A stretch of 64,000 bases of DNA from JARFQW01 sp963842955. Its GTDB lineage: Bacteria > Pseudomonadota > Gammaproteobacteria > Steroidobacterales > XN24. The stretch lies in contig CAWJIJ010000011.1 in assembly GCA_963842955.1 (NCBI GenBank), forward strand, positions 930,001 to 994,000, read 5' to 3'. Of the stretch, positions 1 through 9,403 are shown piece after piece (the stretch's first letter is position 1; each line of letters begins with the position of its first letter). The notes below the pieces were generated by a model, which was not told the DNA's origin, made no database searches, and worked only from the letters and a program-made list of their open reading frames with translations. The translations under genes were made by a program, and so were the position numbers.

Positions 1-732
1 ACCTGGAAATCGGCCGTTTCTTTCATGCGGCCGGCGTTCTCATTGTCGAGGGCATCGGCATGACCGAGGATACGTCTTTCAGCAACCTGAACCGCTACGA
101 CAACTATCGCTTCGGCTGGGTGGGCCAACCCGGACCGGGTATCGAACAAAAACTGGGTGAAGACGGCGAAGTCATGTTCCGGGGCCGCAATGTCATGAAA
201 GAATATTACAAAATGCCCGAAGAAACTGCGGCCACCATTACGGAAGACGGATGGCTGCTGTCCGGTGACATCGGCGAAATCGACGACCAGAACTTTCTCC
301 GCATTACCGGGCGCAAGAAAGAACTGATCATCACGGCCGGCGGTAAAAATATTGCGCCGTCCGCCATCGAGGGCACCATTGCCACGTCGAAATACATCAA
401 TCAAGTATTTGTCATCGGTGACCGGCGCAAGTTTCTATCGGCCCTGGTCACCCTGGATGAAGAAAACGTCAGGGCCTGGGCCGATGCCGAAGGACATTTC
501 CTACACCAGCATCGACGACCTGACGGCCAACGCAAAAGTGCAGAATCTTATCGATGCCGAGGTGGCCGCGAAAAATGCCCAGTTCGCCAGTTTCGAATCG
601 ATCAAAAAAGTGACCATCGTGCCGGAGTTCACGATTGCCAACGGCCTGATCACGCCGACCCTCAAAGTGAAAAAGAATGTGGTGGCCGCCCACTACGAAG
701 AAGAAATCAACCAGATGTATCCTGTCGATTAG
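1..732 (+). pseudogene. Long-chain acyl-CoA synthetase (AMP-forming), 3' part, frameshifted
   Basis: This is the C-terminal part of an AMP-dependent long-chain acyl-CoA synthetase, which activates fatty acids to acyl-CoA via an acyl-adenylate; the gene begins before the window. The open frame runs from position 3 and shows the A5-like EGIGMTE motif, then GDIGEID (A7), ITGRKKELIITAGGKNIAP (A8) and the start of the C-terminal lid domain. Near 490-497 the homologous frame changes: the first frame drifts into unrelated sequence, while the next frame resumes with KDISYTSIDDL and continues to LTPTLKVKKN-type and EEINQMYP C-terminal motifs, ending at TAG 730-732. Removing one G near 493-496 restores one continuous protein. 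It is either a recent pseudogene or a single-base sequence error. A strong terminator follows. Confidence 0.85.
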
Positions 733-775
733 CGCACCCGGAAGGATACGATAAACCAGGACATATGTGCCGTAT

Positions 776-815
776 GAGGCCGAAAGCGTTCCCCGCGCTT
801 TCGGCCTCTTTTTTT
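776..815 (+). terminator. Rho-independent terminator of the acyl-CoA synthetase
   Basis: A perfect 13-bp stem (776-788 with 796-808, GAGGCCGAAAGCG and its complement) closes a short C-rich loop and is followed by a run of nine T (807-815 region). It lies 44 nt after the acyl-CoA synthetase stop codon. Confidence 0.9.
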
Positions 816-1057
816 GGCGGACATGCCGTCAGTCCGAACAGGGTCCGCAAGAGCAAAAAATGGTAATGACCACAATAGGTTGACCCGCTTGGCGAAAATA
901 GTGGGTTCGCCATATGCAAACTTTACGCTTACGTTAACGTTATCTGTTGACTTCCTGACCCTTCCAGGCTAATCTCCTTCCATCTCATTGATAATACGTT
1001 ATTATCCTGGAATTTACCTGCCGGCAAAGGACCGTATTCAAGGAGGACGACCAGCGC

Positions 1058-1945
1058 ATGCCACAACGCATCGGATTGATCTGCGACAGTACGGCCGATT
1101 TTCCCAAAGGTCTCGAAAAAGAGCTCGGCCTGCATATTCTCCCCGTCCATATCATGGTCGACGGCCAGGATCATCTTCACGGCCAAACCATCAGCAACCG
1201 GCAGGTTGTCGAAGCCCTCAGACAGAAGCGGGATGTTTTTACCAAACCGTTTTACCCCCATGAGTGCGCCGACTATTTTGAAGATCTCCTGGGGAAATAT
1301 GACCGGGTTGTGTCGTTTCATCTGTCCACGGCGCTATCGGGCAACTACAACAGCGCCATCGCCGCCCTGAACCTGATGTTCGAAGACGAGGCCCGTCGCA
1401 TCAAGGTCATGGATTTACGCGGGGTCAGCGTCAGCCTGGGATTGGTGGTCAAAAAGGCGGTGGAACTGCTCCGGGAAAACGACGACCTGGATACCCTGGA
1501 CGCCCGGCTCCTGCCCTATCTTAGAGGGCTGTTCATGGGATTTACGGTGGAGGATCTGGCCTGGTTGAAAAAAGGCGGCCGCGTGAGTGCGTTCGCGGCT
1601 TTCGTGGGGGGCATGCTGGACATCAAGCCCATCATCCGACTCGAAAACGCCGAACTGATCCCCAAAGACCGTATGCGGGGTAAAAAACCGGCCTTGAAAC
1701 GCCTGGTGGATATGGCCGAAAGCCAGTACCGCAAACTGGATGGCAACTGCGATATATGGGTGGCCTACAACGACAATCTGGATGAGGCCATGGTGACCCG
1801 CGATCACCTGGCGGATCGCCTTTCATACCGGGCAAACGATATCCACCTGGCCGAAGTCGGCGCCACGATTTCCGTTCACACCGGCCCCGGGGCGGTCTGC
1901 ATCGCCATGTCGCCCAAAGTCATGCATTACCCGAATATCGCCTGA
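1058..1945 (+). CDS. DegV family fatty-acid-binding protein
   Basis: This is a 295-residue DegV/EDD-fold protein. The family binds a single fatty acid and, in Firmicutes, FakB members present fatty acid to a kinase. Visible hallmarks are the N-terminal GLICDSTADFP strand-turn, the central FHLSTALSGNYNSA motif that contributes to the ligand site, and LKKGGRVSAFAAFVG followed by DIKPIIRL. The length (about 280-300) matches the family. The ATG at 1058 follows an AGGAGG-like site near 1040. It stands alone between a terminator and a palindromic repeat, so it is probably monocistronic. No FakA-like kinase is nearby, so a FakAB role is not implied. The ligand is unknown. Confidence 0.93.
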   Translation: MPQRIGLICDSTADFPKGLEKELGLHILPVHIMVDGQDHLHGQTISNRQVVEALRQKRDVFTKPFYPHECADYFEDLLGKYDRVVSFHLSTALSGNYNSAIAALNLMFEDEARRIKVMDLRGVSVSLGLVVKKAVELLRENDDLDTLDARLLPYLRGLFMGFTVEDLAWLKKGGRVSAFAAFVGGMLDIKPIIRLENAELIPKDRMRGKKPALKRLVDMAESQYRKLDGNCDIWVAYNDNLDEAMVTRDHLADRLSYRANDIHLAEVGATISVHTGPGAVCIAMSPKVMHYPNIA

Positions 1946-2042
1946 CAAGCCGCGGACATACAGCGCCTAAAGCCGCGACGCAGCCGCCATCACCCTGCAA
2001 TCCCTCATGTATGACGGTATCATCGATACCCTCACCTAGTTG

Positions 2043-2169
2043 GACGGCCTCGTAAAATGTTCAAAATCAAGGCGTGCAAGCTCCGAGAAGCGAGGCGTAC
2101 ATCAGTTACGCCGCAAGCAACGAGGGGCGCTCGCACAACGCAGAGTTTGGGCATTTTACCGAGGCCGTC
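2043..2169. repeat. Dispersed palindromic repeat, family 1, copy A
   Basis: A 127-bp imperfect palindrome. Its ends, GACGGCCTCGTAAAATG (2043-2059) and CATTTTACCGAGGCCGTC (2152-2169), are inverted repeats differing by one base. The interior shares blocks such as ATCAAGGCGTGCAAGCTCCGA and ACGCCGCA with copies at 10999-11121 and 21121-21263. The right end overlaps the stop codon of the leftward permease gene, so it probably serves as that gene's 3' hairpin. Confidence 0.88.
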
Positions 2170-3022
2170 AGTCCTGCTTGCGGCTGAAGTAGAGATTGAC
2201 CGCGGCCGCCAGCGATGTGCCGACAATCAGCAGGAAGGAAATGGCATTGATGACGGGCGTGCTGCCGTCGCGCACCTGAAGGTAAAGATTGATCGGCAGG
2301 GTTGTGTCCGAACTCACAAGAAATAGCGTGGTGTTGAAATTTTCGAAAGACATCAGAAAAGCCACCGCCGCTGCACCGACAATGGCCGGACGCAGAAATT
2401 TCAGGGTGATGTGCCAGATGACTTCGAAGCGGTTGGCGCCCAGATTGAGGGCGGCCTCTTCCAGCGTTCGGTCGAACTTGCGCAGCCGGGCCGACACCAC
2501 CAGGGTCACCAGGGTGGCGATGAAAGAAAACTGGCCCAGCACTACCAGCCAGAATCCCGGGCGGAACAGGGGCACGTCAATGCCCCACGTCGTCTCGAAA
2601 AACATCCCCAGGGTGTTGGAAAACAGCAGAATCGAAATCCCCAGGATCACCCCCGGGATGACCAGCGGTGACAGCATCAGGAAATAGAGGGCCGACTTAA
2701 AGGGAAATTCCTCCTGTTCGAAGAGAAAAGCCGCGCAAGTCCCCACTGTCACCGAGAGGATCGTGACAAAAAAGGCCACTTGGGCACTCACCCAGATGCT
2801 CTCCAGATTCATGCGATCGTGGAAAAGCCCCACACGTTGTGGTAGATCACCGGTAAACCACTCCAGCGTAAAACCATTCCATGGCAAGTATGGAAATTGG
2901 GAATCATTGAAGGCCAGCACGCAAGTGACCAGGAGGGGGGCAAAAAGAAAGGCAAAATACAGCCCAATATACAGCTTGTAGCTGTATAGATAACGCCGGC
3001 TGTTGGGCAATGATCGAATCAT
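2168..3022 (-). CDS. ABC transporter permease, PotC-like (spermidine/putrescine type)
   Basis: This 284-residue inner-membrane permease has about six hydrophobic segments and the BPD_transp_1 EAA loop (LEEAALNLGANRFEVIWHIT), which contacts the ATPase. It resembles PotC/PotI of polyamine importers: the N-terminus YLYSYKLYIGLYFAFLFAPLL and the PVINAISFLLI region are typical. It is the last gene of a potD-A-B-C-ordered leftward operon and its start overlaps the end of the PotB-like gene by 4 nt. The stop codon lies inside palindromic repeat A. Substrate could be putrescine, spermidine or another cationic or amino-acid-like solute; it cannot be settled from the permease. Confidence 0.93.
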   Translation of the reverse strand: MIRSLPNSRRYLYSYKLYIGLYFAFLFAPLLVTCVLAFNDSQFPYLPWNGFTLEWFTGDLPQRVGLFHDRMNLESIWVSAQVAFFVTILSVTVGTCAAFLFEQEEFPFKSALYFLMLSPLVIPGVILGISILLFSNTLGMFFETTWGIDVPLFRPGFWLVVLGQFSFIATLVTLVVSARLRKFDRTLEEAALNLGANRFEVIWHITLKFLRPAIVGAAAVAFLMSFENFNTTLFLVSSDTTLPINLYLQVRDGSTPVINAISFLLIVGTSLAAAVNLYFSRKQD

Positions 3023-3888
3023 TGGACCACCCGGCTCAGTTTTTGTCGGGTGAGCTTCAAGCCCACCCAGATCACCAGTGAAGACAGGGCCAGAAGCAGA
3101 AACCCGAAGGCCGAGCCCTGGTTCCAGTTAAAGCTGGCGATGAACTGGTTGTAGATCTGCTCGGTAAACCACAGTGCATTTTTACCGCCGATCATGTTGG
3201 GCGTCAGATAATTTCCCAAAGTCAGCATAAAAACAACGATGGAGCCGGAGACAATCCCCGGCATGGCATGGGGGATCACGATGCGGAAGAGAATGGTTCC
3301 CATGTTGGCCCCCAGGTCGTAGGCCGCTTCGATCAGGCTGTCGTCCAGGCTTTCCAGCACCGACACCAGCGGCACCGCCATGAACAGCATGGAAGTGTAG
3401 ACCAGGCCCATCACCATGGTCACATCGTTGTAAAGCATTTCAATGGGCTGGTTCAGGATTCCCAGACGGGTCAGAAAATGATTGATCACCCCGCTTTCCC
3501 GCAGCAGGATCATCCATCCGTAAACCCGCACCAGTTCACTGACCCAGAACGGCATCAACAGCAGCATCATGAGGAACCCCTGAAAGCGGGGGGCCACGAC
3601 CTTGGTAATATAGAACGCCACCGGCATGGCCACGATGAAGGTCATCAGGGTCACCATGATGGAATAAACGGCCGTGCGCACAAAGGTCAGCCAGTATATC
3701 GGTTCTTGAAAAAACGCCATGTAATTCGAAAAACTCCAGATGGCGTTGCCATAATCGTCTTCGGCCCGCAGGGACATGCGCAGCAGATCCACGTGGGGCA
3801 GCACGATCAGCAGCACCAGCCAGAGCAGCACCGGCGTCAGGAAGCAAATCAGCGGCAGGGTGATGTGGAAACGGCGCTTCATCGTCAT
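3019..3888 (-). CDS. ABC transporter permease, PotB-like
   Basis: This 289-residue inner-membrane permease pairs with the PotC-like protein to form the translocation pore. It has six predicted membrane helices and an EAA loop (LIEAAYDLGANMGTILFRIVIP). The LTLGNYLTPNMIGG stretch is characteristic of PotB/PotH. Its start overlaps the ATPase stop and its stop overlaps the PotC-like start, so the three genes are probably translationally coupled. Confidence 0.93.
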   Translation of the reverse strand: MTMKRRFHITLPLICFLTPVLLWLVLLIVLPHVDLLRMSLRAEDDYGNAIWSFSNYMAFFQEPIYWLTFVRTAVYSIMVTLMTFIVAMPVAFYITKVVAPRFQGFLMMLLLMPFWVSELVRVYGWMILLRESGVINHFLTRLGILNQPIEMLYNDVTMVMGLVYTSMLFMAVPLVSVLESLDDSLIEAAYDLGANMGTILFRIVIPHAMPGIVSGSIVVFMLTLGNYLTPNMIGGKNALWFTEQIYNQFIASFNWNQGSAFGFLLLALSSLVIWVGLKLTRQKLSRVVQ

Positions 3889-4973
3889 TCCGAAGATGCG
3901 AAGCAGATGCCGGACTGCTCGTCCCAGGCCACCTCGATCCGGTCATCCCGGCGGATGTGGTCGAATTGCCGGTTCTGGGGCAAGGCAATGAGCAGTTCGG
4001 TATCGTCGTTTAGGGGATTGGCCAGAAGACGGCTGTTGGCCCCGTCAAACAGCAGCGATTTAACAATGACCTCGAAGCGGTTCAAATTGGGAATGTCCGC
4101 CGCCGGTTGAATGATCATGGCCTCCGGCCGAAGAAAAAGCTCCACTGCCGTGCCGGGTGTCAAGGGAGCCGAGGCCCGCGAACGGAAATGCTGACCGGAA
4201 GGCGTTTCAATTTCGACAGTCTCCGTCTCGCAGCGTTTCACCACCCCGGACCAGGCATTGTTATCCCCCACGAACCGGGCCACGAAGGACGTTTGGGGCT
4301 GATGGTAGAGGTTCTGGGGCGTGTCCACCTGTTCGAAGTGCCCCTGGTTCATGACCGCCACGTGGTCGGACATCACCAGGGCCTCGGACTGGTCATGGGT
4401 GATATAGACGAAGGTCGTGCCCACCTGGGCCTGGAGCTTTTTAAGCTCGACCTTCATCTGCTCCCGCAGCTTGAGGTCCAGCGCGCCCAGGGGTTCGTCC
4501 AGCAGCAGAACGGCCGGCTCCAGCACCAGGCAGCGCGCGATGGCCACGCGCTGCTTCTGCCCGCCGGACAACTGGTCGATGGCTTTGTCTTCGAATCCCG
4601 GCAGATCCACCCGCTCCAGGATGCGGGTTATCTTCCGCTGGATATCGCTGCGCTTTTCCCTGCGCCGCTGGAGCCCGAAAGCAATGTTCTGGGCCACCGT
4701 CATCATCGGAAACAGCGCCAGGTGCTGGAAAATCAGGTTCACCGGACGGCGGTTGGGCGATACCCCTGCCATGTCTGCCCCGCGAATTTCGATTTTTCCG
4801 CGGCTGGGCTCGGTAAACCCGGCAATCATGCGCAGAAGCGTGGTTTTGCCGCAACCGGAGGGCCCTAAAATGGAGAAAAACTCCCCTTGAGGCACCTCAA
4901 AAGAAACATTGTCGACGGCGGTGAAATCGCCAAAGGTTTTCGATACACGTTGAACCGACAGGTCAATCTGCAT
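3885..4973 (-). CDS. ABC transporter ATP-binding protein, PotA-like
   Basis: This 362-residue ATPase energises the polyamine-type importer. It has the Walker A motif GPSGCGKTT (residues about 38-46), a Q-loop (NLIFQHLALFPMMTV), the signature LSGGQKQRVAIA, Walker B (VLLLDEPLGALD) and the switch His (ITHDQSEAL). The C-terminal ~110 residues form a TOBE domain (LFLRPEAMII), normal for PotA. The frame is intact and overlaps the PotB-like gene by 4 nt. The binding-protein gene lies about 70 nt upstream. Confidence 0.95.
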   Translation of the reverse strand: MQIDLSVQRVSKTFGDFTAVDNVSFEVPQGEFFSILGPSGCGKTTLLRMIAGFTEPSRGKIEIRGADMAGVSPNRRPVNLIFQHLALFPMMTVAQNIAFGLQRRREKRSDIQRKITRILERVDLPGFEDKAIDQLSGGQKQRVAIARCLVLEPAVLLLDEPLGALDLKLREQMKVELKKLQAQVGTTFVYITHDQSEALVMSDHVAVMNQGHFEQVDTPQNLYHQPQTSFVARFVGDNNAWSGVVKRCETETVEIETPSGQHFRSRASAPLTPGTAVELFLRPEAMIIQPAADIPNLNRFEVIVKSLLFDGANSRLLANPLNDDTELLIALPQNRQFDHIRRDDRIEVAWDEQSGICFASSE

Positions 4974-5042
4974 GAGGTCTTTCGAAAGGTTACAGGGTGC
5001 CGGCCGGAAGCGAAATTCTCGCGGCCGGCACCATGGATTTGC

Positions 5043-6113
5043 TTTACTGGGCCGCTTTGACTTTGTCCAGAATCTTGCCTTCCATTCCTTCTAACCCGGC
5101 AGGCACCGTTGGATACCACTTGATGTTGTCGATATCGGCATCGGTAAAACTGCGTGTGAAGTTAGCTTTACAGCCTCGTCAACAAATTTTAAGGCCCCTT
5201 TGGAAGCGGTCCCATATTTTTCCGCATTGGTGAAAACAGCCGCGTTTTCAGGTCGCATCATGAAATTGATCCATTTATACGCACCCGCAACATTCTTGGC
5301 TTTGGCAGGGATAGCAAACGTATCGATCCATCCCAGCGCACCACTCTTGGGAGCGATAAAATCGATATCAGGATTTACCGCATGCATCTTCCAGCCGCCA
5401 ATGTCCCATGCCATCGCCACATGGACTTCTTCAGATTGCAATGCTTGAAGAATAGCATCATTGTTGTCGTAGTATAGTTTGACCAACGGTTTGCCCTCGA
5501 TCATTTTCTGACCGATATCGTCCATGAGTGTTTTATACGCTTTTGGATCACTATATAATGCAAAGGGATCTTTCCCCATTGCGAAGGCCAACCCTATCAA
5601 AGTCGGTCTCTTTAAACGGTAACTCACCCGGCCCTTGTATTTCGGGTTCAATAAATCCGTGTAATCCTTGGCATCCGGGGCATACTTTCGATTTACAATC
5701 AAGCCCGAAGTGCCATAGACATGCGGAATACCGTAGCTTTCATTATCCACCATCGTATTCTTCTTTACGGCCTCCAGCATTGAGGCGATGATTTGCTCGG
5801 ATTTCACCTGGCTGTAATCAATGGGCTGGTAAATTTTGTATTTGGCCTGCACTGCCGAAATACGATCCTGGCTGGGCTGAGCCAGGTCAAAGCCGGCGCC
5901 GCGGGTGGCCCGCAGTTTGGCAATCATTTCTTCATTCGTTGAATAAGTGGGTTTAACCTCTATCCCGGTTTCCTGCATAAATTTATCGATGAGCACTTTC
6001 GGGGCATAGCCTTCCCAGGTAATTAATTCCAACGTTTCGGCGCTGACCGGCGCCACGACGAAGGCCAGGAAGGCCCCCAATACCATGAGACACACCAGTG
6101 TTCGTTTCATCAT
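5043..6113 (-). pseudogene. Polyamine-type ABC transporter substrate-binding protein (PotD-like), frameshifted near the C-terminus
   Basis: This is the periplasmic binding protein of the adjacent ABC importer. It has a signal peptide (MMKRTLVCLMVLGAFLAF...VSA), the SBP_bac fold with ELITWEGYAPKVLIDKF, the YGIPHVYGTSGLIVNR motif and the AMAWDIGGWKM segment. Up to AVK (codon at 5166-5168) it matches the family. The direct frame then runs 24 odd residues to a stop at 5091. In the neighbouring frame the expected C-terminus continues: NFTRSFTDADIDNIKWYP, VPAGLEGMEGKILDKVKAAQ, TAA at 5043-5045. One missing base at about 5164-5166 explains both. The frameshifted product might still fold but lacks the last ~40 residues. 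A sequencing indel is equally possible. Confidence 0.85.
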
Positions 6114-6223
6114 CTTTCCTCCTTGGGTAACGGTTTATCGGGACTGCGTTCCAGATGGTTGCATAAAAAAAACATCATCAAGACCGATGGTTTAAACTGA
6201 GAAGATTAGCATCATGTGAGCCA

Positions 6224-7093
6224 TCACCGTTTATCGTAGCCCGGCAGCACCAGGTGATCGACCCAGTTGCGCAGCTCTACCTCTCGAATAGCGGGATCCA
6301 GGATATCGTCCCCGATCTTCAGTGTCTCCCGCAACGAAGCTGATTGGGGATCATTGTGCAGCGCCTCCAGTTGGGCGGCGAATCCGGCCACATCCTCTTC
6401 TTTGGTGAAAAACCCCTCCTGGGTCAGGGGTTTGGCCCTTGCGGCAATCAAACGGGCCATTTCGCGAAGATTGAATTCCGGATGGTACTGGGTGGACCAG
6501 AAGGTGCCTTTGCCGTGTTTGACTTCCAGGGCCTGGACGCGGGTGTGGTCACCGGTGGCCAGAAGCGTTCCCCCGGGGGGCAATCGGGTCACCTCGTCCA
6601 GGTGCATGATGAAGCCGTCAAACCGCTCCGGCTTGCCTTCCATCAAGGGCGAACGCCGTCCGGCATCGGTCAGGCGTATGTCACGGGCGATGCACCATTC
6701 CCGGCCTTGGGGATGCTTGGCCACGGCCCCGCCGGCCGCCACGGCCGCCATCTGAATGCCCCAGCAGCTGCCATAGCTGGGAACCCCGACCTCAAAAATC
6801 CGGCGGGCCAGGGCAATCTGGCGGGTCACCCGCGGGTCGTCCTCGTGATAGATCGTCAGGTCCGATCCCGTCCAGATAATGCCGGCGTAATCCGCCAACC
6901 CGGCGCCGCCCGGCAGGTCCTGATCCGGATCGGCCACAAACCAGGTTTCCACCGCCGCCGACGGCAGGTAGCGCTGTAAAAAATCCCGGATGAAATCATG
7001 GGGATGCCCCACCCCGGTGCGGTCGAAATTCTCCCGGCTCTGGCGGGGGTACCCATTCAGAATGGCAATGGCCAGGCGCGGCTCCGCTTTCAT
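6224..7093 (-). CDS. Class I glutamine amidotransferase (GMP-synthase-like domain)
   Basis: This is a stand-alone 289-residue class I glutamine amidotransferase. The nucleophile elbow is SYGSCWGIQMA and the catalytic His-Glu pair is in STQYHPEFN, so the glutaminase triad is present. Members of this stand-alone type hydrolyse a glutamine or gamma-glutamyl amide, sometimes detoxifying or recycling gamma-glutamyl compounds. It is the third gene of a leftward run aldehyde dehydrogenase - phosphodiesterase - amidotransferase - polyamine-type ABC transporter. That recalls gamma-glutamyl-putrescine catabolism (PuuC plus PuuD activities), but the sequence type is GMP-synthase-like rather than clearly PuuD, so this link is only inference. 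Confidence 0.88.
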   Translation of the reverse strand: MKAEPRLAIAILNGYPRQSRENFDRTGVGHPHDFIRDFLQRYLPSAAVETWFVADPDQDLPGGAGLADYAGIIWTGSDLTIYHEDDPRVTRQIALARRIFEVGVPSYGSCWGIQMAAVAAGGAVAKHPQGREWCIARDIRLTDAGRRSPLMEGKPERFDGFIMHLDEVTRLPPGGTLLATGDHTRVQALEVKHGKGTFWSTQYHPEFNLREMARLIAARAKPLTQEGFFTKEEDVAGFAAQLEALHNDPQSASLRETLKIGDDILDPAIREVELRNWVDHLVLPGYDKR

Positions 7094-7096
7094 ATC

Positions 7097-7921
7097 TCAT
7101 CCCTCATTTTTGACCTCGTTTCGACACAGCATCGCCAGGCGCTGAGGGAAATCGGTGATGATCCCATCGACCCCGAGCGCCATGAAACGACGCATATCCG
7201 CTTCCTCGTTGACGGTAAAAAGATTGATGGCATGCCCCTCCTGCTTGCGCCGACGAATGTCTTCATCCCGGATCAGGGTGTGCCTGGCATTGTAGGTATG
7301 AAAAGCAAGGTCGCCCCAGTCCAGCGGCCGATAGGTGTAATAGCCGACCAGGGCCTGAATCTCCAGGGCCGGACGGCGATCCCGAACTTCCGTCAGCCAG
7401 ACGTGGTTGAATGACGACATCAGGATCTGTTCATCCCCTATCCCCACGCGGTCGATCATGGCCAGCACCCGCGGCACCACCGGGAAGTCGGCCATGGGTG
7501 CGGGCAGGAATTTAAGTTCCAGATTCAATTTCCAGCCCGCATCGCGGGTGAACACCAGGGCTTCCTCCAACGTCGGCACCTGCAGGCCCTTGCAAGTCTG
7601 CTGTTCCGGGTCGGATAGCACACCAGCGGCAATCTGCCCGTGGGGGTCGGTCTCGACAAACCAGGTCCCCGCGTCCAGGGTGCGAATTTCCGCCAAGCTG
7701 AAGGTCGTAAAAGGATCCTGGGCGCGATCGGGAAAGCGCTGCTGCACGTTCGTGGTGCGGACCAGCCGATCGTCATGAAACAGAATCAGCTCTTCATCCC
7801 GGGTGACGGCCAGATCCGTCTCCCACAAATCGGCGCCGGCTTCCAGCCCCCGTCGAGCCGCCAAAAGAGTATTTTCCGGGGCCAGGGAACGCGCCCCGCG
7901 GTGGGCAATGTTCAGTACCAT
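7097..7921 (-). CDS. Glycerophosphodiester phosphodiesterase (GDPD)
   Basis: This is a 274-residue GDPD-family TIM-barrel enzyme that hydrolyses glycerophosphodiesters to an alcohol and glycerol 3-phosphate. Hallmarks are the N-terminal AHRGARSLAPENT motif with the catalytic His, the ETDLAVTRD metal-site segment, HDDRLVRTT with the second catalytic His, and the C-terminal NLFTVNEEADMRRFMALGVDGIITDFP. There is no signal peptide, so it is probably cytoplasmic. It ends 3 nt before the amidotransferase start, indicating one transcript. Confidence 0.93.
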   Translation of the reverse strand: MVLNIAHRGARSLAPENTLLAARRGLEAGADLWETDLAVTRDEELILFHDDRLVRTTNVQQRFPDRAQDPFTTFSLAEIRTLDAGTWFVETDPHGQIAAGVLSDPEQQTCKGLQVPTLEEALVFTRDAGWKLNLELKFLPAPMADFPVVPRVLAMIDRVGIGDEQILMSSFNHVWLTEVRDRRPALEIQALVGYYTYRPLDWGDLAFHTYNARHTLIRDEDIRRRKQEGHAINLFTVNEEADMRRFMALGVDGIITDFPQRLAMLCRNEVKNEG

Positions 7922-8029
7922 GGTGAATCCATCGTGAAAGACTGTGTTTCAGGAAAAGGCGGGTCAACTCTGACAAACTCTTAATAGCGGACTTGCCCCC
8001 AATTTTGCAAGCCATAGAATAGGGGCGGT

Positions 8030-9403
8030 TTATCCAGGTGCCTCGCGGAAATGGATGCTCTTGGGACGGGTCAGGGAATCGTATCCGTAGCGGGACAGGC
8101 TCGTACCCCGCCCGCTGTCCTTCACCCCGGTCCAGGGCAGGCCCGGGTCGAGGTAATCGCAGCGGTTCTGGTAGATGGTCCCGGCGTGCAGCCGGGCGGC
8201 AAACCATTCGGCCCGTTCCCGGCTGCGGGTCCAAACGGACGCGGTCAGTCCGTAGCGCGAGGCATTCATCTGCGCCAGAGCATCGACATCACCGTCCACC
8301 GCCCGCACCGGCAGCAATGGTCCGAAACTTTCCTCCTGCATCACTTGTGCGCGGTTGTCCACATCGGCCAGCAGTGTCGGCAGATAAAAGTTGCCGGTTG
8401 TGCCTTCCAGCCGCCGCCCGCCAACCATCAGCCGGGCCCCGCGGCGCAGGGCATCCCGGACCTGGCCGTCGAGCGTGTCCAGCGCCGACCGGTCCGCCAA
8501 TGGGCCCAATGTTGTGCGGCGATCCATGGGGTCGCCCGGGAGAAAATGAGCCATCGCCCCAGCGGCCTGTTCAAGGAAAGCGTCGTACACGCGCCGGTGC
8601 ACGTAAACCCGTTCGACCGCGCAGCAGGACTGTCCGGCATTGTAGAGGGCCCCTTCCACCACATGGGGCACGGTAAACGCCAGGTCGGCATCGTCGGCCA
8701 CATAGGCCGGATCCTTGCCCCCCAATTCCAGGCCCACATCGATGAAACGGCCGGCCGCCGCCTGGTGAACGCGACGTCCGCCAGCCACGGACCCGGTAAA
8801 CACCACATGATCGATCCGGGCATCCCTGATCAAATCGAGGGTCTGGTCGTGAGAGAGGACGAGATGGCTGACAAGTCCCGGCACTTGGTCGAAGGCCGCT
8901 TGAAAGTGTTCCCCGCACAGCGGTGTTTTGGCGCTGTGTTTGAGCAGCACACTGTTGCCAGCCACCAGGGCCGGCACCACCACATTGACGGCAATCAGCA
9001 GGGGATAGTTCCAGGCCGCGATGTTGAGCACCACTCCCAGGGGTTCCCGCTCGATACGCCGGTGCAGGTAATCCTTAAGCGGCAGGATTTCCGGTGCCAG
9101 GGTATCTTCCGCAATGGATAGCATGTGCCCGGCCCGCTCGAACAAGCCGGCGATCTCGTTGTGGGACGCGGTGATGGGTTTGCCCATTTGGCCCGTGATG
9201 GATTCGGCAATCACCGCTTCATGGGTGTGGAAATAATCCAGCGCGTTTCGAACCGTCTCGATACGCTCTGCCAGGGGAACCTTGCGCCAGTTCTCTGCTG
9301 CGGCTTTCACCCTCTGAACCTTTGCCTCCACCTCCGCCGGGGTATCAAATGCCAACGTGCGATAGACACTCTGATCGTAGGGATTGATGACGCTCAGGGT
9401 CAT
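8030..9403 (-). CDS. Aldehyde dehydrogenase (NAD(P)-dependent)
   Basis: This 457-residue protein belongs to the aldehyde dehydrogenase superfamily, which oxidises aldehydes to carboxylates. It has the cofactor-side NIAAWNYPLL motif, the catalytic Glu in LELGGKDPAYV, the catalytic Cys in NAGQSCCAVERVYV and the C-terminal EESFGPLLPV. Length is at the short end for the family, close to succinate-semialdehyde or YneI-like enzymes. It is the first gene of the leftward block carrying a polyamine-type transporter, so an aminoaldehyde derived from polyamines is a reasonable guess. Confidence 0.93.
   Translation of the reverse strand: MTLSVINPYDQSVYRTLAFDTPAEVEAKVQRVKAAAENWRKVPLAERIETVRNALDYFHTHEAVIAESITGQMGKPITASHNEIAGLFERAGHMLSIAEDTLAPEILPLKDYLHRRIEREPLGVVLNIAAWNYPLLIAVNVVVPALVAGNSVLLKHSAKTPLCGEHFQAAFDQVPGLVSHLVLSHDQTLDLIRDARIDHVVFTGSVAGGRRVHQAAAGRFIDVGLELGGKDPAYVADDADLAFTVPHVVEGALYNAGQSCCAVERVYVHRRVYDAFLEQAAGAMAHFLPGDPMDRRTTLGPLADRSALDTLDGQVRDALRRGARLMVGGRRLEGTTGNFYLPTLLADVDNRAQVMQEESFGPLLPVRAVDGDVDALAQMNASRYGLTASVWTRSRERAEWFAARLHAGTIYQNRCDYLDPGLPWTGVKDSGRGTSLSRYGYDSLTRPKSIHFREAPG

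Noticed and set aside
2043..2169. Palindromic repeats as CRISPR-like arrays
   Set aside because: Copies are kilobases apart, long and palindromic, with no spacers or cas genes.
3268..4110. 280-codon rightward frame opposite the ABC transporter
   Set aside because: His/Gln-rich antisense translation of the PotB- and PotA-like genes, with no domain.
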